Below are positions 1 through 10,850 of a stretch of 64,000 nt of DNA, one piece after another; position 1 is the stretch's first letter, and every line of letters begins with the position of its first letter. The DNA is from Clostridium aestuarii (lineage in GTDB: Bacteria; Bacillota; Clostridia; Clostridiales; Clostridiaceae): NCBI RefSeq assembly GCF_026735135.1, contig NZ_JAPQER010000001.1, positions 689,500 to 753,499 on the forward strand, read 5' to 3'. Both the position numbers and the translations under genes were made by a program. The notes beneath the pieces are model-generated. The model had not been told where the DNA came from. It ran no database searches and was given only the letters and a program-made list of their open reading frames with translations.

Positions 1-2182
1 GCTTATACCCTCTCATCCTCGCTTCAGGAGTATTAGAAAACAACTCTCTTATTACATCAAATAATCCTGTGTATGTTGCAGGATTAGATCTTGGAGTTCT
101 TCCGATAGGACTTTGATTTATATTTATAATTTTATCTATATTTTCTATTCCAGTTATCTCCTTATGAATGCCTGGATTCATTTTTGACTTATTTATTTTT
201 TTATTTAATCCTTTATAAAGTATTTCATTAACTAAAGTGCTTTTTCCTGAACCTGAAACTCCCGTAACTGATGTAAGTAATCCTAATGGAAACCTAACCG
301 TTATATTTTTTAGATTGTTCTCCCTAGCACCAACAATTTTTATTTCTTTTTCATTAGCCTTACGTCTAACTGTAGGGACTTCTATTGTTTTTTCACCTAT
401 CAAGTACTGACCTGTTATAGAATCCTTACAATTTTTTATGTCATCTAAACTTCCAGCTGCAATAATTTTCCCACCATGTTCTCCTGCACCTGGACCTATA
501 TCCACAACAAAATCTGCTTCTTTTATGGTATCTTCATCGTGCTCTACTACAACTAGAGTATTTCCTAAATTCCTTAGATGTTTTAATGTACCTATAAGTC
601 TATCATTATCTCTCTGATGAAGACCTATACTAGGTTCATCAAGTATGTATAAAACTCCAACTAATCCCGATCCAATTTGACTTGCAAGTCTTATTCTTTG
701 AGATTCTCCTCCTGATAATGTTCCTGATTTTCTATTTAAACTTAAATAATTAAGTCCAACATCAATTAAAAACTTAAGCCTGCTTTTTATCTCCTTTAAT
801 ATTTGATTTGCAATTATTGCATTTTTCTCTGACAATTTTATACTTTCTGTAAACTCCAATTCATCCTTAATAGACATATTGCAAAATTCAAATATATTTT
901 TACCACTTACAGTTACAGCTAATGCTTCTTTCTTTAATCTAGCTCCTTTACATTTTGGACAAGGAGTATCACTCATATATTGTTCAATTTGTTTCTTTAT
1001 ATAGTCAGAGTTAGTTTCTATATATCTTCTTCTCAAATTGTTTATTAAGCCTTCATATCTATGATTATATAATCCTTGTCTATCTTCTTTTACATATTCT
1101 ACAATGATTTTTTCTCCATTCAACCCATATAATATATAATCTAATATTTCTCTTGATAAATCTTTAATTGGAGTATTTAAATTAAAATCATATTTTTTTG
1201 ATAATGCCTTTAAAATACTTAATGTCCATGAGTCTTCTTTCAGTGCACCTTCTCCTAAAGAAATTATTGCACCTTCAATAATACTCTTACTTTTATTAGG
1301 TATAACTAAATCTTCATCAATTTCTATTAAAGTACCTATTCCATCGCATTTATCACATCTACCAAAAGGTGAATTAAATGAAAATAATCTTGGTGCTAAT
1401 TCATCTATACTTATTCCACAATCAGGGCAAGCAAATTTTTCACTAAATAAAATATCCTCTCCACCAATAATATTCACTATTACCTGTCCTTCAGATAATT
1501 TCAAAGCAGTTTCTAATGAATCAGTAAGTCTACTCGCTATTCCTTCTTTTATTATTAATCTATCTATTACAGCCTCAATAGTATGTTTTTTATTCTTGTC
1601 TAAATTAATTTCTTCCTCTTGTAAATCATATATTTCTCCATCTATTCTAACTCTTACATAACCATTTTTCTTTATATTATCAAATATTTTAACATGTTGT
1701 CCTTTTCTTCCTTTAACTATTGGAGAAAGAATTTGAATTTTACTTCTTTCTTGTAGTTCTAATATCTTATCTACCATCATATCTACAGTTTGCTGAGTAA
1801 TTTCTCTACCACATTTAGGACAGTGTGGAGTTCCTACTCTAGCATATAAAAGCCTTAAATAATCATATATTTCTGTAACAGTTCCTACGGTAGAACGTGG
1901 ATTTTTACTTGTTGTTTTTTGATCTATAGAAATTGCTGGCGATAATCCTTCTATATATTCAACATCTGGTTTATCCATTTGACCCAAAAATTGTCTTGCA
2001 TAAGCAGATAATGATTCAACATATCTTCTCTGACCTTCAGCATAAAGAGTATCAAATGCTAACGATGACTTTCCTGAACCAGAAAGTCCAGTAAACACAA
2101 CTAATTTATCTCTAGGTATTTCTAAATCAACATTTTTTAAGTTATGCACTTTAGCACCTTTTATAAAAATTTTATCCTTCAT
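1..2182 (-). CDS. uvrA: UvrABC excision nuclease subunit A (3' end outside the window)
   Basis: UvrA is the damage-recognising ATPase of nucleotide excision repair and works with UvrB and UvrC. Translating the minus strand from the ATG at 2180-2182 gives [18 protein letters not shown], then a Walker A ([13 protein letters not shown]), a zinc module (CPKCGREI), a second cysteine set (CPDCG, CDKCDG), the ABC signature LSGGESQRI and a second Walker A ([11 protein letters not shown]). About 727 codons are present, roughly three quarters of a typical UvrA. The frame is still open at base 1, so the C-terminal part is cut by the window edge and not by mutation. A GGGAAGGGC-type ribosome site precedes the start. 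uvrB lies 67 bp upstream on the same strand, so the two are probably one SOS-inducible unit. Confidence 0.97.
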   Translation of the reverse strand, partial: MKDKIFIKGAKVHNLKNVDLEIPRDKLVVFTGLSGSGKSSLAFDTLYAEGQRRYVESLSAYARQFLGQMDKPDVEYIEGLSPAISIDQKTTSKNPRSTVGTVTEIYDYLRLLYARVGTPHCPKCGREITQQTVDMMVDKILELQERSKIQILSPIVKGRKGQHVKIFDNIKKNGYVRVRIDGEIYDLQEEEINLDKNKKHTIEAVIDRLIIKEGIASRLTDSLETALKLSEGQVIVNIIGGEDILFSEKFACPDCGISIDELAPRLFSFNSPFGRCDKCDGIGTLIEIDEDLVIPNKSKSIIEGAIISLGEGALKEDSWTLSILKALSKKYDFNLNTPIKDLSREILDYILYGLNGEKIIVEYVKEDRQGLYNHRYEGLINNLRRRYIETNSDYIKKQIEQYMSDTPCPKCKGARLKKEALAVTVSGKNIFEFCNMSIKDELEFTESIKLSEKNAIIANQILKEIKSRLKFLIDVGLNYLSLNRKSGTLSGGESQRIRLASQIGSGLVGVLYILDEPSIGLHQRDNDRLIGTLKHLRNLGNTLVVVEHDEDTIKEADFVVDIGPGAGEHGGKIIAAGSLDDIKNCKDSITGQYLIGEKTIEVPTVRRKANEKEIKIVGARENNLKNITVRFPLGLLTSVTGVSGSGKSTLVNEILYKGLNKKINKSKMNPGIHKEITGIENIDKIININQSPIGRTPRSNPATYTGLFDVIRELFSNTPEARMRGYK

Positions 2183-2249
2183 TTTTATTTCAGCCCTTCC
2201 CAAATCATATCTTTAGCTACTAACTTTCCACTTTTAATTGTCAACTGAA

Positions 2250-4223
2250 TTAAATTTTCTCACGCAAATTTAATATTTTATCTCTAAGTTCCGCAGCTCT
2301 CTCAAATTGTAAATCCTTAGCTGCTTGTTTCATTTCTTTTTCAAATTTATTAATTAATTTGTGAATTTCATCTTTACCAAGTTTTTTAGATGATTTATTA
2401 ATCACATATTCTTCTGCATCTTCAGCAACCTTATTTTGTATTACTTCTCTTATGTCTTTAACAACAGTCTTAGGAGTTATTCCATGCTTTTGGTTATATT
2501 CTATTTGTATTTTTCTTCTTCTATTAGTCTCTTTTATAGCTTTATCCATAGCTTCAGTTATAGTATCAGCATACATAACTACCTTACTTTCAGAATTCCT
2601 TGAAGCTCTTCCTATAGTTTGTATAAGGGCAGTTTGAGATCTCAAAAAACCTTGTTTATCAGCATCTAATATTGCAACCAAAGCTACTTCTGGAATATCT
2701 AACCCTTCTCTTAAAAGATTAATTCCAACTAAAACATCAAATTTGCCTTTTCTTAAATCTCGTATTAATTCCATTCGCTTCATCGTATCAATACTTGAGT
2801 GAAGATATTCTATCTTTATATCCATATCTTTTAAGTAATCTGTTAAATCTTCAGCCATCTTCTTAGTTAAAGTAGTTACAAGTGTTCTATATCCTTTACT
2901 TATTGTTTCTTGTATACTAGCATACAAATCATCTATTTGACCCTTTATAGGTTTAACTATTATTTCTGGATCTAGTAATCCTGTAGGTCTTATAATCTGT
3001 TCTGCTGTGTTTGTGGAATGTTTTTTTTCATACTCACTAGGAGTTGCACTTACAAATAACGTTTGATTTAATTTTTTTTCAAATTCTTCAAATTTAAGCG
3101 GTCTATTATCATAAGCACATGGAATCCTAAAACCATATTCCACTAAGTTGTTTTTTCTTGATTTATCTCCACCATACATTGCCTTAACCTGTGGAAGCGT
3201 TACATGACTTTCATCAATAAAAAATAAAAAATCTTCTGGGAAATAATCGAGTAAAGTTTGTGGTGGTGTACCTGGTAATCTACCATCTAGAACTCTGGAA
3301 TAATTCTCAATTCCACTGCAATATCCTACTTCTCTCATCATTTCAATATCAAAATTAGTTCTTTGTTTTAATCTTTGTGCTTCAAGAATCTTATCTTGTT
3401 CAATAAACTCTTTAACTTTTTGCTCTAATTCATCTTCTATTTGCTTTATAGCACTTTCAAGCTTTTCTTTAGATGTTGCAAAGTGAGATGCTGGGAATAT
3501 TGATACATGCTTTCTAGTAGATAATATTTTCCCTGTCAAAACCTCAAATTCTCTTATTTTATCTATTTCGTCTCCAAAAAATTCTATTTTTATACCTATA
3601 TTAGTAGATGCTGTTGGAAATACATCTAAAATATCTCCTCTAACTCTAAAAGTACCTCTTACAAAATTCATCTCATTTCTTTCATATTGAATATCCACTA
3701 ATTGTCTAATAACTTCATCTCTATCTTTAATCATGCCCTCTCTTAATGATACAGTAAGCTTTTTGTATTCCTCTGGATTACCTAATCCATATATACATGA
3801 AACTGAAGATACTACTATAACATCCCTTCTTTCAAATAAAGCTGAAGTAGCTGAATGTCTTAATTTATCTATCTCATCATTTATGGATGCATCTTTTTCA
3901 ATAAAAGTATCTGTTTGGGGTAGATATGCTTCTGGATGATAATAATCATAGTAAGACACAAAATATTCAACACAATTTTCTGGAAAAAACTCTTTAAACT
4001 CTGAGCATAATTGAGCAGCTAAAGTCTTATTATGAGCTAAAACCAATGTTGGCCTTTGCACCTTTTCTATTATATTAGCCATAGTAAAAGTTTTTCCTGA
4101 ACCGGTCACGCCTAATAAAGTTTGAAATTTTTCTTTTCTTTTTATACCGTTTACTATACTGTTTATAGCTTGTGGTTGATCGCCTGTCGGCTTAAATTTA
4201 GAATGTATTTTGAATTTCCCCAT
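2250..4223 (-). CDS. uvrB: UvrABC excision nuclease subunit B
   Basis: DNA helicase-like subunit that receives damaged DNA from UvrA and recruits UvrC. The protein has 657 residues, the usual UvrB length. It shows Walker A GVTGSGKT at residues 38-45, the tyrosine-rich beta-hairpin ([12 protein letters not shown]) near residue 91, a DESH box, helicase motifs ending in QTIGRASRN, and a C-terminal UVR domain ([22 protein letters not shown]) that contacts UvrC. The ATG at 4223 has AGGAG 8 bases upstream. A LexA box and a clear promoter lie just upstream, and uvrA follows. Confidence 0.98.
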   Translation of the reverse strand: MGKFKIHSKFKPTGDQPQAINSIVNGIKRKEKFQTLLGVTGSGKTFTMANIIEKVQRPTLVLAHNKTLAAQLCSEFKEFFPENCVEYFVSYYDYYHPEAYLPQTDTFIEKDASINDEIDKLRHSATSALFERRDVIVVSSVSCIYGLGNPEEYKKLTVSLREGMIKDRDEVIRQLVDIQYERNEMNFVRGTFRVRGDILDVFPTASTNIGIKIEFFGDEIDKIREFEVLTGKILSTRKHVSIFPASHFATSKEKLESAIKQIEDELEQKVKEFIEQDKILEAQRLKQRTNFDIEMMREVGYCSGIENYSRVLDGRLPGTPPQTLLDYFPEDFLFFIDESHVTLPQVKAMYGGDKSRKNNLVEYGFRIPCAYDNRPLKFEEFEKKLNQTLFVSATPSEYEKKHSTNTAEQIIRPTGLLDPEIIVKPIKGQIDDLYASIQETISKGYRTLVTTLTKKMAEDLTDYLKDMDIKIEYLHSSIDTMKRMELIRDLRKGKFDVLVGINLLREGLDIPEVALVAILDADKQGFLRSQTALIQTIGRASRNSESKVVMYADTITEAMDKAIKETNRRRKIQIEYNQKHGITPKTVVKDIREVIQNKVAEDAEEYVINKSSKKLGKDEIHKLINKFEKEMKQAAKDLQFERAAELRDKILNLREKI

Positions 4224-4238
4224 TTTACCATCTCCTGT

Positions 4239-4251
4239 GAACGTTTGTTCG
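4239..4251. promoter_or_regulatory. LexA (DinR-type) SOS box of uvrB
   Basis: The minus strand reads CGAACAAACGTTC, an exact GAAC-N4-GTTC dyad as recognised by Gram-positive LexA. It lies just downstream of the -10 element, where repressor binding would block transcription. This fits SOS control of uvrBA. Confidence 0.85.
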
Positions 4252-4260
4252 GTTATATTA

Positions 4261-4289
4261 ATTTTATACTTTTATAGTTTTAATGTCAA
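4261..4289 (-). promoter_or_regulatory. Sigma-A-type promoter of uvrB
   Basis: On the minus strand TTGACA (4284-4289) and TAAAAT (4261-4266) are 17 bp apart. The LexA box lies immediately downstream. Confidence 0.7.
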
Positions 4290-4322
4290 TAAGAGTAATT
4301 AGTTCTCTAGTTACCCTAATTT

Positions 4323-4354
4323 AAAAGAGAGTAACAATTTAATTACTCTCTTTT
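4323..4354 (-). terminator. Terminator after the MFS gene
   Basis: Twelve-bp perfect stem (AAAAGAGAGTAA / TTACTCTCTTTT) with an 8-base loop, directly after the stop of the MFS gene. The T-run allows use in either direction. Confidence 0.8.
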
Positions 4355-4362
4355 TGATAAAA

Positions 4363-5598
4363 CTATACTATTTTATATTCTTGTACTTTATTTAATAAAA
4401 TATATCCAATAATAAATAAAAAAACTAAACTCAAAATTCCATATTTTGATTCTTTGGTTATATGTGATATAACTCCTATCATCAATGGACCTATGATAGC
4501 AGAAAATTTTCCAATTATATTGTAAATTCCAAAATAACCTGCTGATTTTTCTTTTGGAATCATTTTGCAATACATTGAACGACTCAATGCCTGCATTCCA
4601 CCTTGACAGGTTGCTACCAACATAGCTAAAACCCAATAATCAAAAACTGATTTTATAAAAAAACCATATATACTAATAAACATATACATACCAATACCAA
4701 TCATCAACATTTTTTTTGCACAAAATTTATCTGCTAATTTCCCAAATAACAATGCAAATGGAAAAGCAACAAACTGTGTAACTAATAAAATTAATAAAAG
4801 ATGATTACTATCAACGCCTACATCCTTTCCATATACAGCTGCCATTTTAAAAATAGTACTAACTCCATCAATATAAAAAAAATATGCTATCAAAAAAATA
4901 TATATATTCTTATTTTTTTTGATTTCACTTAAAATTTTAACCATTCTTCCAAAACTATCATTAATAACATGAGAAGATTTTTCAATAAAATGTATTTGTT
5001 CTACATTTTTAAATAGTGGAATGGAAAATAAAAACCACCATAGCCCTGTAATTATAAATGAAATTTTTATAGTTGTAATTTTTGAAGAAACTCCGATTAA
5101 AGAAGGTTTTAATATAATTGCAATACTAATAATAAATGGTATAGTACTTCCTATATATCCCCAAGCAAATCCATTTGACGAAACCCAATCCATTCTATCT
5201 TTATTTGTAACATCAACTAAAAAAGCATCATAAAAAATATTAGCACTAGAAAAACATATTGTTGCTATACTATATATAAATAAACATTGAATAATATTCC
5301 CTTCTTGTATAGTCGCTAATGCACAAGTACTTACAGCTCCAATCCCTACAAAAGCAATCATAAATCTCTTTTTATTATCTTTGTAATCCGCAAGAGTACC
5401 TAAGAAAGGAGCACCTATCGAAACTATCAAAGCTATAAAAGTATTTACATATCCCCAGTAAGCTGTAGAATAAGAATCTTGAATTTCTTTTGCAACTACA
5501 TCCTTAAAAAAAATAGGTAAAACAGCTGTCATAATAGCTACTGCATATGCAGAATTAGCCCAATCGTAAATTATCCAACTTTTTTCTTTCTTAGTCAT
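4363..5598 (-). CDS. MFS transporter, UMF1/Atg22-like family
   Basis: Integral membrane transporter of the major facilitator superfamily with about 12 hydrophobic segments in 411 residues. The N-terminus SWIIYDWANSAYA is the hallmark of the UMF1/Atg22-like group, whose eukaryotic members export amino acids from vacuoles. The bacterial substrate is unknown. Motif-A-like loops occur (LADYKDNKKRF; GKLADKFCAKK). The ATG at 5598 has a GGAGAA ribosome site. plsY lies 25 bp upstream and terminators flank the pair, so they may share a transcript. There is no sequence evidence for a specific substrate. Confidence 0.85.
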   Translation of the reverse strand: MTKKEKSWIIYDWANSAYAVAIMTAVLPIFFKDVVAKEIQDSYSTAYWGYVNTFIALIVSIGAPFLGTLADYKDNKKRFMIAFVGIGAVSTCALATIQEGNIIQCLFIYSIATICFSSANIFYDAFLVDVTNKDRMDWVSSNGFAWGYIGSTIPFIISIAIILKPSLIGVSSKITTIKISFIITGLWWFLFSIPLFKNVEQIHFIEKSSHVINDSFGRMVKILSEIKKNKNIYIFLIAYFFYIDGVSTIFKMAAVYGKDVGVDSNHLLLILLVTQFVAFPFALLFGKLADKFCAKKMLMIGIGMYMFISIYGFFIKSVFDYWVLAMLVATCQGGMQALSRSMYCKMIPKEKSAGYFGIYNIIGKFSAIIGPLMIGVISHITKESKYGILSLVFLFIIGYILLNKVQEYKIV

Positions 5599-5622
5599 TA
5601 TTGTTCTCCTTATTTTAAATTA

Positions 5623-6231
5623 TTATTTTTTCTTTCTTCTTATAGTTTCTTTTAGCCCAATTTCTTCTTTTTTTATAATTCTCTTTACATTCGGTACATG
5701 TTTATAAATAGATAGTACAGCTATAACTATACATACAATAACAGCTTGCATAGGATAATTAGCTATATATATTGCTACTGGTAAAATACTAACTATAACA
5801 ATAGTTCCTATAGCAATGTAATCTGTTATAATAGTAATAATAATAATAGAAATAATTAATATCACTGCAATTCTATAGTCAATTGCAAGTACCATTCCAA
5901 TAATCGAAGCAGTTCCTTTTCCACCTTTAAATCCTAAAAAAATAGGAAACACATGTCCTAGAATCACAAATATACCTGCTATAAAAGGTAAAAATGATGA
6001 ATCCGTCCAAATAGCTTCTATAATTAGCACTGCCACTACCGCCTTCATAATGTCTACTAATGCAGTTATGATTCCATATTTCCATCCCATGACTGTTGTA
6101 ACATTAGATGCACCTGCATTACTATTTCCATGCTCCCTTATATCTATTTTTTTTACTAACTTTCCCAAAATATACGCAGCTTGAACATTTCCTAAAAGAT
6201 ACCCTATTGCTGCAGCTATAATTATTCTCAT
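5623..6231 (-). CDS. plsY: Acyl-phosphate:glycerol-3-phosphate acyltransferase PlsY
   Basis: Membrane enzyme that transfers an acyl group from acyl-phosphate to glycerol-3-phosphate, the first step of phospholipid synthesis in most Gram-positive bacteria. It shows the PlsY motifs: N-terminal GYLLGNVQAAYILGK, the HGNSNAGASN loop, and GHVFPIFLGFKGGKG for phosphate binding. Five or so membrane segments fit the family. The start at 6231 (MRIIIAAAIG) is preferred over a start five codons upstream because GGAG lies at the right distance. The length of 202 residues is normal. Confidence 0.93.
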   Translation of the reverse strand: MRIIIAAAIGYLLGNVQAAYILGKLVKKIDIREHGNSNAGASNVTTVMGWKYGIITALVDIMKAVVAVLIIEAIWTDSSFLPFIAGIFVILGHVFPIFLGFKGGKGTASIIGMVLAIDYRIAVILIISIIIITIITDYIAIGTIVIVSILPVAIYIANYPMQAVIVCIVIAVLSIYKHVPNVKRIIKKEEIGLKETIRRKKK

Positions 6232-6405
6232 ATATACTCCTTCCAAATATTAATTATTAAACATATATAGTATTTTAATTTTTATTAACAATAAAACAGC
6301 TAATATATATTATTATATACATATATTCAACATTTTTTTCGTTTTTTCACGTTTTTTTGTTATATATAAATTCTTTTTATCACTTATTTTACTAAAAACT
6401 ATAAT

Positions 6406-6449
6406 AAAAAAGATGATATCTCAAAAATATTTGAAATATCATCTTTTTT
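6406..6449 (-). terminator. Terminator after the minJ-like gene
   Basis: Fourteen-bp perfect stem (AAAAAAGATGATAT / ATATCATCTTTTTT) just downstream of the stop at 6464, with a U-run on the minus-strand transcript. Confidence 0.85.
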
Positions 6450-6463
6450 ATTATAGTCTAATG

Positions 6464-7753
6464 TTATTTATTTTTATCTTTCATTTTATCTAATACTTCT
6501 TGAAATTTATTTTCATTTACCTTAACAACCATTCTCTCATCTGGTATAGCTACTGGCACAAAAACAATTCCTAGTTTTTTAAAATCTGTTAATTTATTAT
6601 ATCTTATTTCCTCTAAATTTCCTGCCGCTCGTTTTATCTTAAACCAAACAAAATTTGAAGTTTCTCTTAAAATTTTAAACATGTCATCTTCTTTACATAT
6701 AGGTTTATCATTCACTTCTACTACCACATCTCCGCTTTTAATTCCCATCTCAAAAGCAGCAGAATTAGGTGCAACTTCTAAAACCATCATGCCATTTTCA
6801 CCACTAACATATTTAGGTTTAACTTTAACTTCCATATATCTTTGTATATAAATCATAGTTTCGTGTGCTGCTGGTGCAAAGATTACAACAAATAATTTAA
6901 AAAATATATTTAAAATCGCCAGTCTAGCAAATATAAATAACAATATGCTGTAAATCATTATCATTAATCCTGACGTAATCGCTTTTTGTTTTTTTGTTTT
7001 AGTAAATGTTACACTACTATAGCCAATCATTCCATAAAAAGGAAATAATAATATGGCTGCATTTTTAATAATTTCTAAAGGAGTAGAAGGACTTAATAAT
7101 GTTTTCCATTGTGTAAGCGAAACTATTTGTTCTAAAAAATACATCTTAGAATTAACTATTAATATAACAGATATTGGTATAAGCCAATATCTTTTTAATG
7201 CATATCCACCTATTATTTTATCATTTTTTTTAGTAAATATAGGAATAGCTCCTTTATCTCCATCAAGCATAACAAGTATAGCTTCAATAAAATGTAAAAC
7301 TGCTATTAATGTCATGAGTGCAACTACATCTATATTTAAAAACTTTAATGAACCTATATCTAAATCATACATTTGTCTCATAATTTCTAATAAAATACTA
7401 ACAAATCCTAGTATAGCACCTGAATAAGAAAAACATATAAATCTAGGATTAATAAAGATAAGAACTATAGATATTAAAAATATTAATTCTATAGAAGTAT
7501 TCTCATCAAATCCAACGCCTAAATAACTCAATGCAATACTACCCAATATTCCTGCAAATAATCCTAGGACTATTTGAGATATTGTTAATTCATAAGGAGA
7601 ATTAAGTCTATCCCCAATAATCATTTTTTGTATTATAACTGTTTTTTTATTTTGCTTATAAAACATAACAATAAAACCTATTAATATAAATATATAAGGA
7701 ACTTTTACTATCGCAAAAGCTATAGTCCTTAATATATTTAGCGTAATACTCAT
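6464..7753 (-). CDS. Polytopic membrane protein with C-terminal PDZ domain, MinJ-like
   Basis: A 429-residue protein with 8 or so membrane helices in residues 1-310 and a PDZ domain at about 320-400 (MMVLEVAPNSAAFEMGIKSGDVVVEVNDK). The architecture matches Bacillus MinJ (YvjD), which places MinD and DivIVA at division sites. It is followed upstream by ctp, ftsX, ftsE and a YitT gene, as in Bacillus where minJ lies near ctpB-ftsX-ftsE-yvjA. Assignment is by architecture plus gene order; direct similarity to MinJ is not proven. It begins 29 bp after ctp, so cotranscription is likely. The family could instead be a protease-associated PDZ scaffold. Confidence 0.7.
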   Translation of the reverse strand: MSITLNILRTIAFAIVKVPYIFILIGFIVMFYKQNKKTVIIQKMIIGDRLNSPYELTISQIVLGLFAGILGSIALSYLGVGFDENTSIELIFLISIVLIFINPRFICFSYSGAILGFVSILLEIMRQMYDLDIGSLKFLNIDVVALMTLIAVLHFIEAILVMLDGDKGAIPIFTKKNDKIIGGYALKRYWLIPISVILIVNSKMYFLEQIVSLTQWKTLLSPSTPLEIIKNAAILLFPFYGMIGYSSVTFTKTKKQKAITSGLMIMIYSILLFIFARLAILNIFFKLFVVIFAPAAHETMIYIQRYMEVKVKPKYVSGENGMMVLEVAPNSAAFEMGIKSGDVVVEVNDKPICKEDDMFKILRETSNFVWFKIKRAAGNLEEIRYNKLTDFKKLGIVFVPVAIPDERMVVKVNENKFQEVLDKMKDKNK

Positions 7754-7782
7754 GTAAGCTAATTACTCCTCTCGCCTTTGTC

Positions 7783-9045
7783 TTATTTCATCTTTTCTTT
7801 CATAATTTCAAGTGCCTTTTTAAATTGAGGATCAGTTTCCCTACTATAAGTTTTCTTTAATAGGTCTTTTGGATATTTAACTTCAATATTAGGCTTAATT
7901 CCTTTATGATGAATATTTTCACCATTTGGAGTATAATATTTTGAAGTAGTTACTTTTAGTGCTGTACCATCACCAAAACCAAATCTCTTTTTGTCCAAAA
8001 CACTTTGAACTATTCCTTTTCCAAAAGTTTTTTCACCAACTAAAGTGCCTAGCTCATAATCTCTTATAGCTCCTGAGAAAATTTCTGATGCACTTGCTGT
8101 TCCTCCATCTATTAACACTACAAGAGGTATTCCTATTAGTTCTCCACCTTTTGACTTAAATTCCTCTTTATTTTTATTTTTATCTATTGTTGATACTATA
8201 GTTTTTCCCTTTTCAACAAATTTTGATGTAATTTCAATAGATTGTGTTAACCATCCACCTGGATTTTGTCTTAAATCTAATATTAAACCCGTCATACCTT
8301 TTTTATTTAATCTATTAACTTCTTCTTGAAATTGACTTCCTGTATTTTCAGCAAAAGTACTTATTTGAATATATCCTATTTTATCATCTAGCATTTCTCC
8401 TGATACTGTAATTAAAGGAATAACATCTCTTTTAACTTTAATATCAATTTTTTCTGTATTTTGTCTGTTTATTGTAAGAACAACATAAGTATTTTTTTCG
8501 CCTTTCATCATTGATATAGCTTTATCTAAATCTTTACCTAATACTTGTTTTCCATCTACTTTTTCTATTATATCACCTGAAATTATACCTGCTTTTTTTG
8601 CTGGTGAATCTTCAAAAGGAGCTATAATAACTATTTTATTATCTTTTACTCCTACTCTTATTCCAAGACCTACATAATCTCCTTCTGTATATGTACTAAA
8701 TTCTTTATATTCATCCTTATCCATATAAACTGTATATGGATCATTTACGCTATTAGCTATCCCTTTTATCGCACCATCTATAAGTTTATTTTCATCAATT
8801 TTACCATCATAAAACATTTCAATATTTTGTTTTACTATAAACATTTTTGAGAATTTAGATATTTCATCATATTTTGATTCGCTGATTCTAACTGTACCCT
8901 TTAAAGGCATTCTGAGTGCTATAGTAAACGTAATAAAATTTGTTAAAACAACTATTAATATTCCTATTCCTATTCGTTTCAGATTACTTTTCTTTTCATT
9001 AGGGTTCTTCTTATTTTCACATCCATTAATTTCTTTATAATCCAT
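7783..9045 (-). CDS. Carboxy-terminal processing protease, S41 family (CtpA/CtpB)
   Basis: Secreted or membrane-anchored serine protease. It has an N-terminal membrane anchor (residues 24-45), a PDZ domain at about 105-190 (EGDYVGLGIRVG, DSPAKKAGIISGDIIEKVDG) and an S41 core with the serine in GGTASASEIFSGAI and the lysine in GEKTFGKGIVQ, the Ser-Lys dyad of the family. In Bacillus CtpB cleaves SpoIVFA during sporulation; a similar role is possible here but not shown. The length of 420 residues is usual. The start at 9045 has an AGAGGTG ribosome site. Confidence 0.93.
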   Translation of the reverse strand: MDYKEINGCENKKNPNEKKSNLKRIGIGILIVVLTNFITFTIALRMPLKGTVRISESKYDEISKFSKMFIVKQNIEMFYDGKIDENKLIDGAIKGIANSVNDPYTVYMDKDEYKEFSTYTEGDYVGLGIRVGVKDNKIVIIAPFEDSPAKKAGIISGDIIEKVDGKQVLGKDLDKAISMMKGEKNTYVVLTINRQNTEKIDIKVKRDVIPLITVSGEMLDDKIGYIQISTFAENTGSQFQEEVNRLNKKGMTGLILDLRQNPGGWLTQSIEITSKFVEKGKTIVSTIDKNKNKEEFKSKGGELIGIPLVVLIDGGTASASEIFSGAIRDYELGTLVGEKTFGKGIVQSVLDKKRFGFGDGTALKVTTSKYYTPNGENIHHKGIKPNIEVKYPKDLLKKTYSRETDPQFKKALEIMKEKMK

Positions 9046-9134
9046 TTTTATTCACCTCTTACTTCCATGCTACTTATATTTTTACGTTAATAATAGAACA
9101 ATTATACCTATATAAAATAAAATTCATAAATATT

Positions 9135-9161
9135 AAGGCTGGCTATAAAAATGCCAACCTT
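9135..9161 (-). terminator. Hairpin between ftsX and ctp, possible weak terminator
   Basis: Imperfect 9-bp stem (AAGGCTGGC / GCCAACCTT). The U-run lies on the plus-strand side, so the element is poor as a minus-strand terminator. It may act as a processing or partial attenuation site between ftsX and ctp. Confidence 0.35.
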
Positions 9162-9181
9162 TTTTTAATAATATTTATATT

Positions 9182-10072
9182 TTATACTCTTAAAAATTTT
9201 CTAATAGATAAAATACTTCCTAAAGCTCCAATAGTTATTCCTGCAATAACAAATACCCACAAAACACTTCCTAAGAAATATGCTGGTTTAATTAAATCTA
9301 ACATCATTATAGCAGATGAAAGCTTATAGTATGTAAATTTATATAAATAATTTAATAAAACAGTAGAAACAAGTGAACCTATTAAACCAATAATCATTCC
9401 CTCAATTATAAATGGCCATCTTATAAACCCATCTGTTGCTCCAACATATTTCATTATTCCTATTTCTCTTTTTCTTGAATATACTGCAAGTTTAATGGTA
9501 TTTCCAATTAAAAGCAATGAAATAGGTATTAATATAACTAGTGCTGCTAATCCAATCCATTTAACTCCTTTGGTAAGAGATGCTATTTTATTAACTATCT
9601 CTTCATTAGCTCCTACTTCTTCTACTCCTGTCATGTCTTTAATTTCATCAACTACTTTTTCAATACCTTCTGCCTTTTCAACTTTAACAATAAATGATTC
9701 TGGCAGAGGATTTTCTTTATCTAATCCTTCAAGTAACTCCTTATTTTCCTCACCTAATTGTTCTTTATATTTATCTAATGCCTGAGTTTTTGTTTCATAT
9801 TCAACATCAACTATTGCATCCATAGATTTAATAGTTCTTTCTATACTCTCTTTATCAGCTTGTTTAATGTCATCTTTTAAAAACACTTGCACTTCCAATT
9901 TTGATTCTACATTTTTAATTATATTATTTGCATTAAGCATAGTTAATAAGAATATTCCAAACATAAAAAGAGTTAAAGAAACTGTAATTATTGAAGCCAT
10001 ACTTAACGCTTTATTTCTTTTTAAACTCTTCAAAGCATCCATTGAAAAATATTTCAAACTACTAATCTTCAT
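9182..10072 (-). CDS. ftsX: Cell-division ABC transporter permease FtsX
   Basis: Membrane partner of the FtsE ATPase; FtsEX controls peptidoglycan hydrolases at the septum or side wall. There is one N-terminal helix, a large extracellular domain (residues about 50-160), then three helices, the usual FtsX topology. The N-terminus MKISSLKYFSMDALKSLKRNK is typical. The ATG at 10072 is chosen because it overlaps the ftsE stop by 11 bp and matches family starts; an in-frame start 24 bp upstream would lie deeper in ftsE. Confidence 0.94.
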   Translation of the reverse strand: MKISSLKYFSMDALKSLKRNKALSMASIITVSLTLFMFGIFLLTMLNANNIIKNVESKLEVQVFLKDDIKQADKESIERTIKSMDAIVDVEYETKTQALDKYKEQLGEENKELLEGLDKENPLPESFIVKVEKAEGIEKVVDEIKDMTGVEEVGANEEIVNKIASLTKGVKWIGLAALVILIPISLLLIGNTIKLAVYSRKREIGIMKYVGATDGFIRWPFIIEGMIIGLIGSLVSTVLLNYLYKFTYYKLSSAIMMLDLIKPAYFLGSVLWVFVIAGITIGALGSILSIRKFLRV

Positions 10073-10748
10073 AACCGTATCTACCCCTCTGCTCATCTCT
10101 TACAATTACACCTTTTTCAACAGCTATAACTCTTTTTTTCATACTATTTACAATACTTTTATCATGAGTAGCCATAATAATTGTAGTTCCTGCATGGTTT
10201 ATATCATTTAATGTTTTCATAATTTCAATTGATGTATCTGGATCTAAATTACCGGTTGGCTCATCTGCAATAAGAATTGATGGATTATTTACAATTGCTC
10301 TTGCAAGTGCAACCCTTTGTTGCTCTCCTCCTGAAAGTTCATTTGGAAAACATTTATATTTATGTGATAATCCAACCATTGATAGAACCATTGGTACTCT
10401 TTTTCTTATATCTCTTTGCTGTGCTTCTATAACTCTCATAGCAAATGCAACATTCTCATATACGTTCAACGTTGGTATTAACCTAAAATCTTGGAACACC
10501 ATACCAATTTTTCTTCTATAATACGGAGCTTGTTTCCTTTTTAATTTTGCAATATCTTCTTCGTTTACTATTATTCTTCCCGTAGTTAGTTCCACTTCCT
10601 TAAAAAGCAACTTAATAAAAGTTGATTTACCAGCGCCACTTGGCCCAACAAGAAATACAAACTCTCCTCTATCTATCTCTAAATTAACATTAGAAATTGC
10701 AAAGACATTATTTTCATATATTTTTGTTACATTTTTAAATTCTATCAT
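10062..10748 (-). CDS. ftsE: Cell-division ATP-binding protein FtsE
   Basis: Cytoplasmic ABC ATPase that pairs with FtsX. Visible motifs are Walker A GPSGAGKSTFIK, Q-loop MVFQDFR, signature LSGGEQQRV and Walker B ILIADEPTGNLD. The start MIEFKNVTKIY at 10748 is favoured over one six codons upstream because GGGAGAA precedes it at a suitable distance. The protein has 228 residues, as is usual. ftsX overlaps its 3' end. Confidence 0.96.
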   Translation of the reverse strand: MIEFKNVTKIYENNVFAISNVNLEIDRGEFVFLVGPSGAGKSTFIKLLFKEVELTTGRIIVNEEDIAKLKRKQAPYYRRKIGMVFQDFRLIPTLNVYENVAFAMRVIEAQQRDIRKRVPMVLSMVGLSHKYKCFPNELSGGEQQRVALARAIVNNPSILIADEPTGNLDPDTSIEIMKTLNDINHAGTTIIMATHDKSIVNSMKKRVIAVEKGVIVRDEQRGRYGYED

Positions 10749-10850
10749 GTTACAAATTTCTCCCATCTAGTTACTTTATCTTAACAATATTCATTTATTA
10801 TTATAACATAATATTGAAAATATTTAATTAACTAATTGTGAATATTTTTA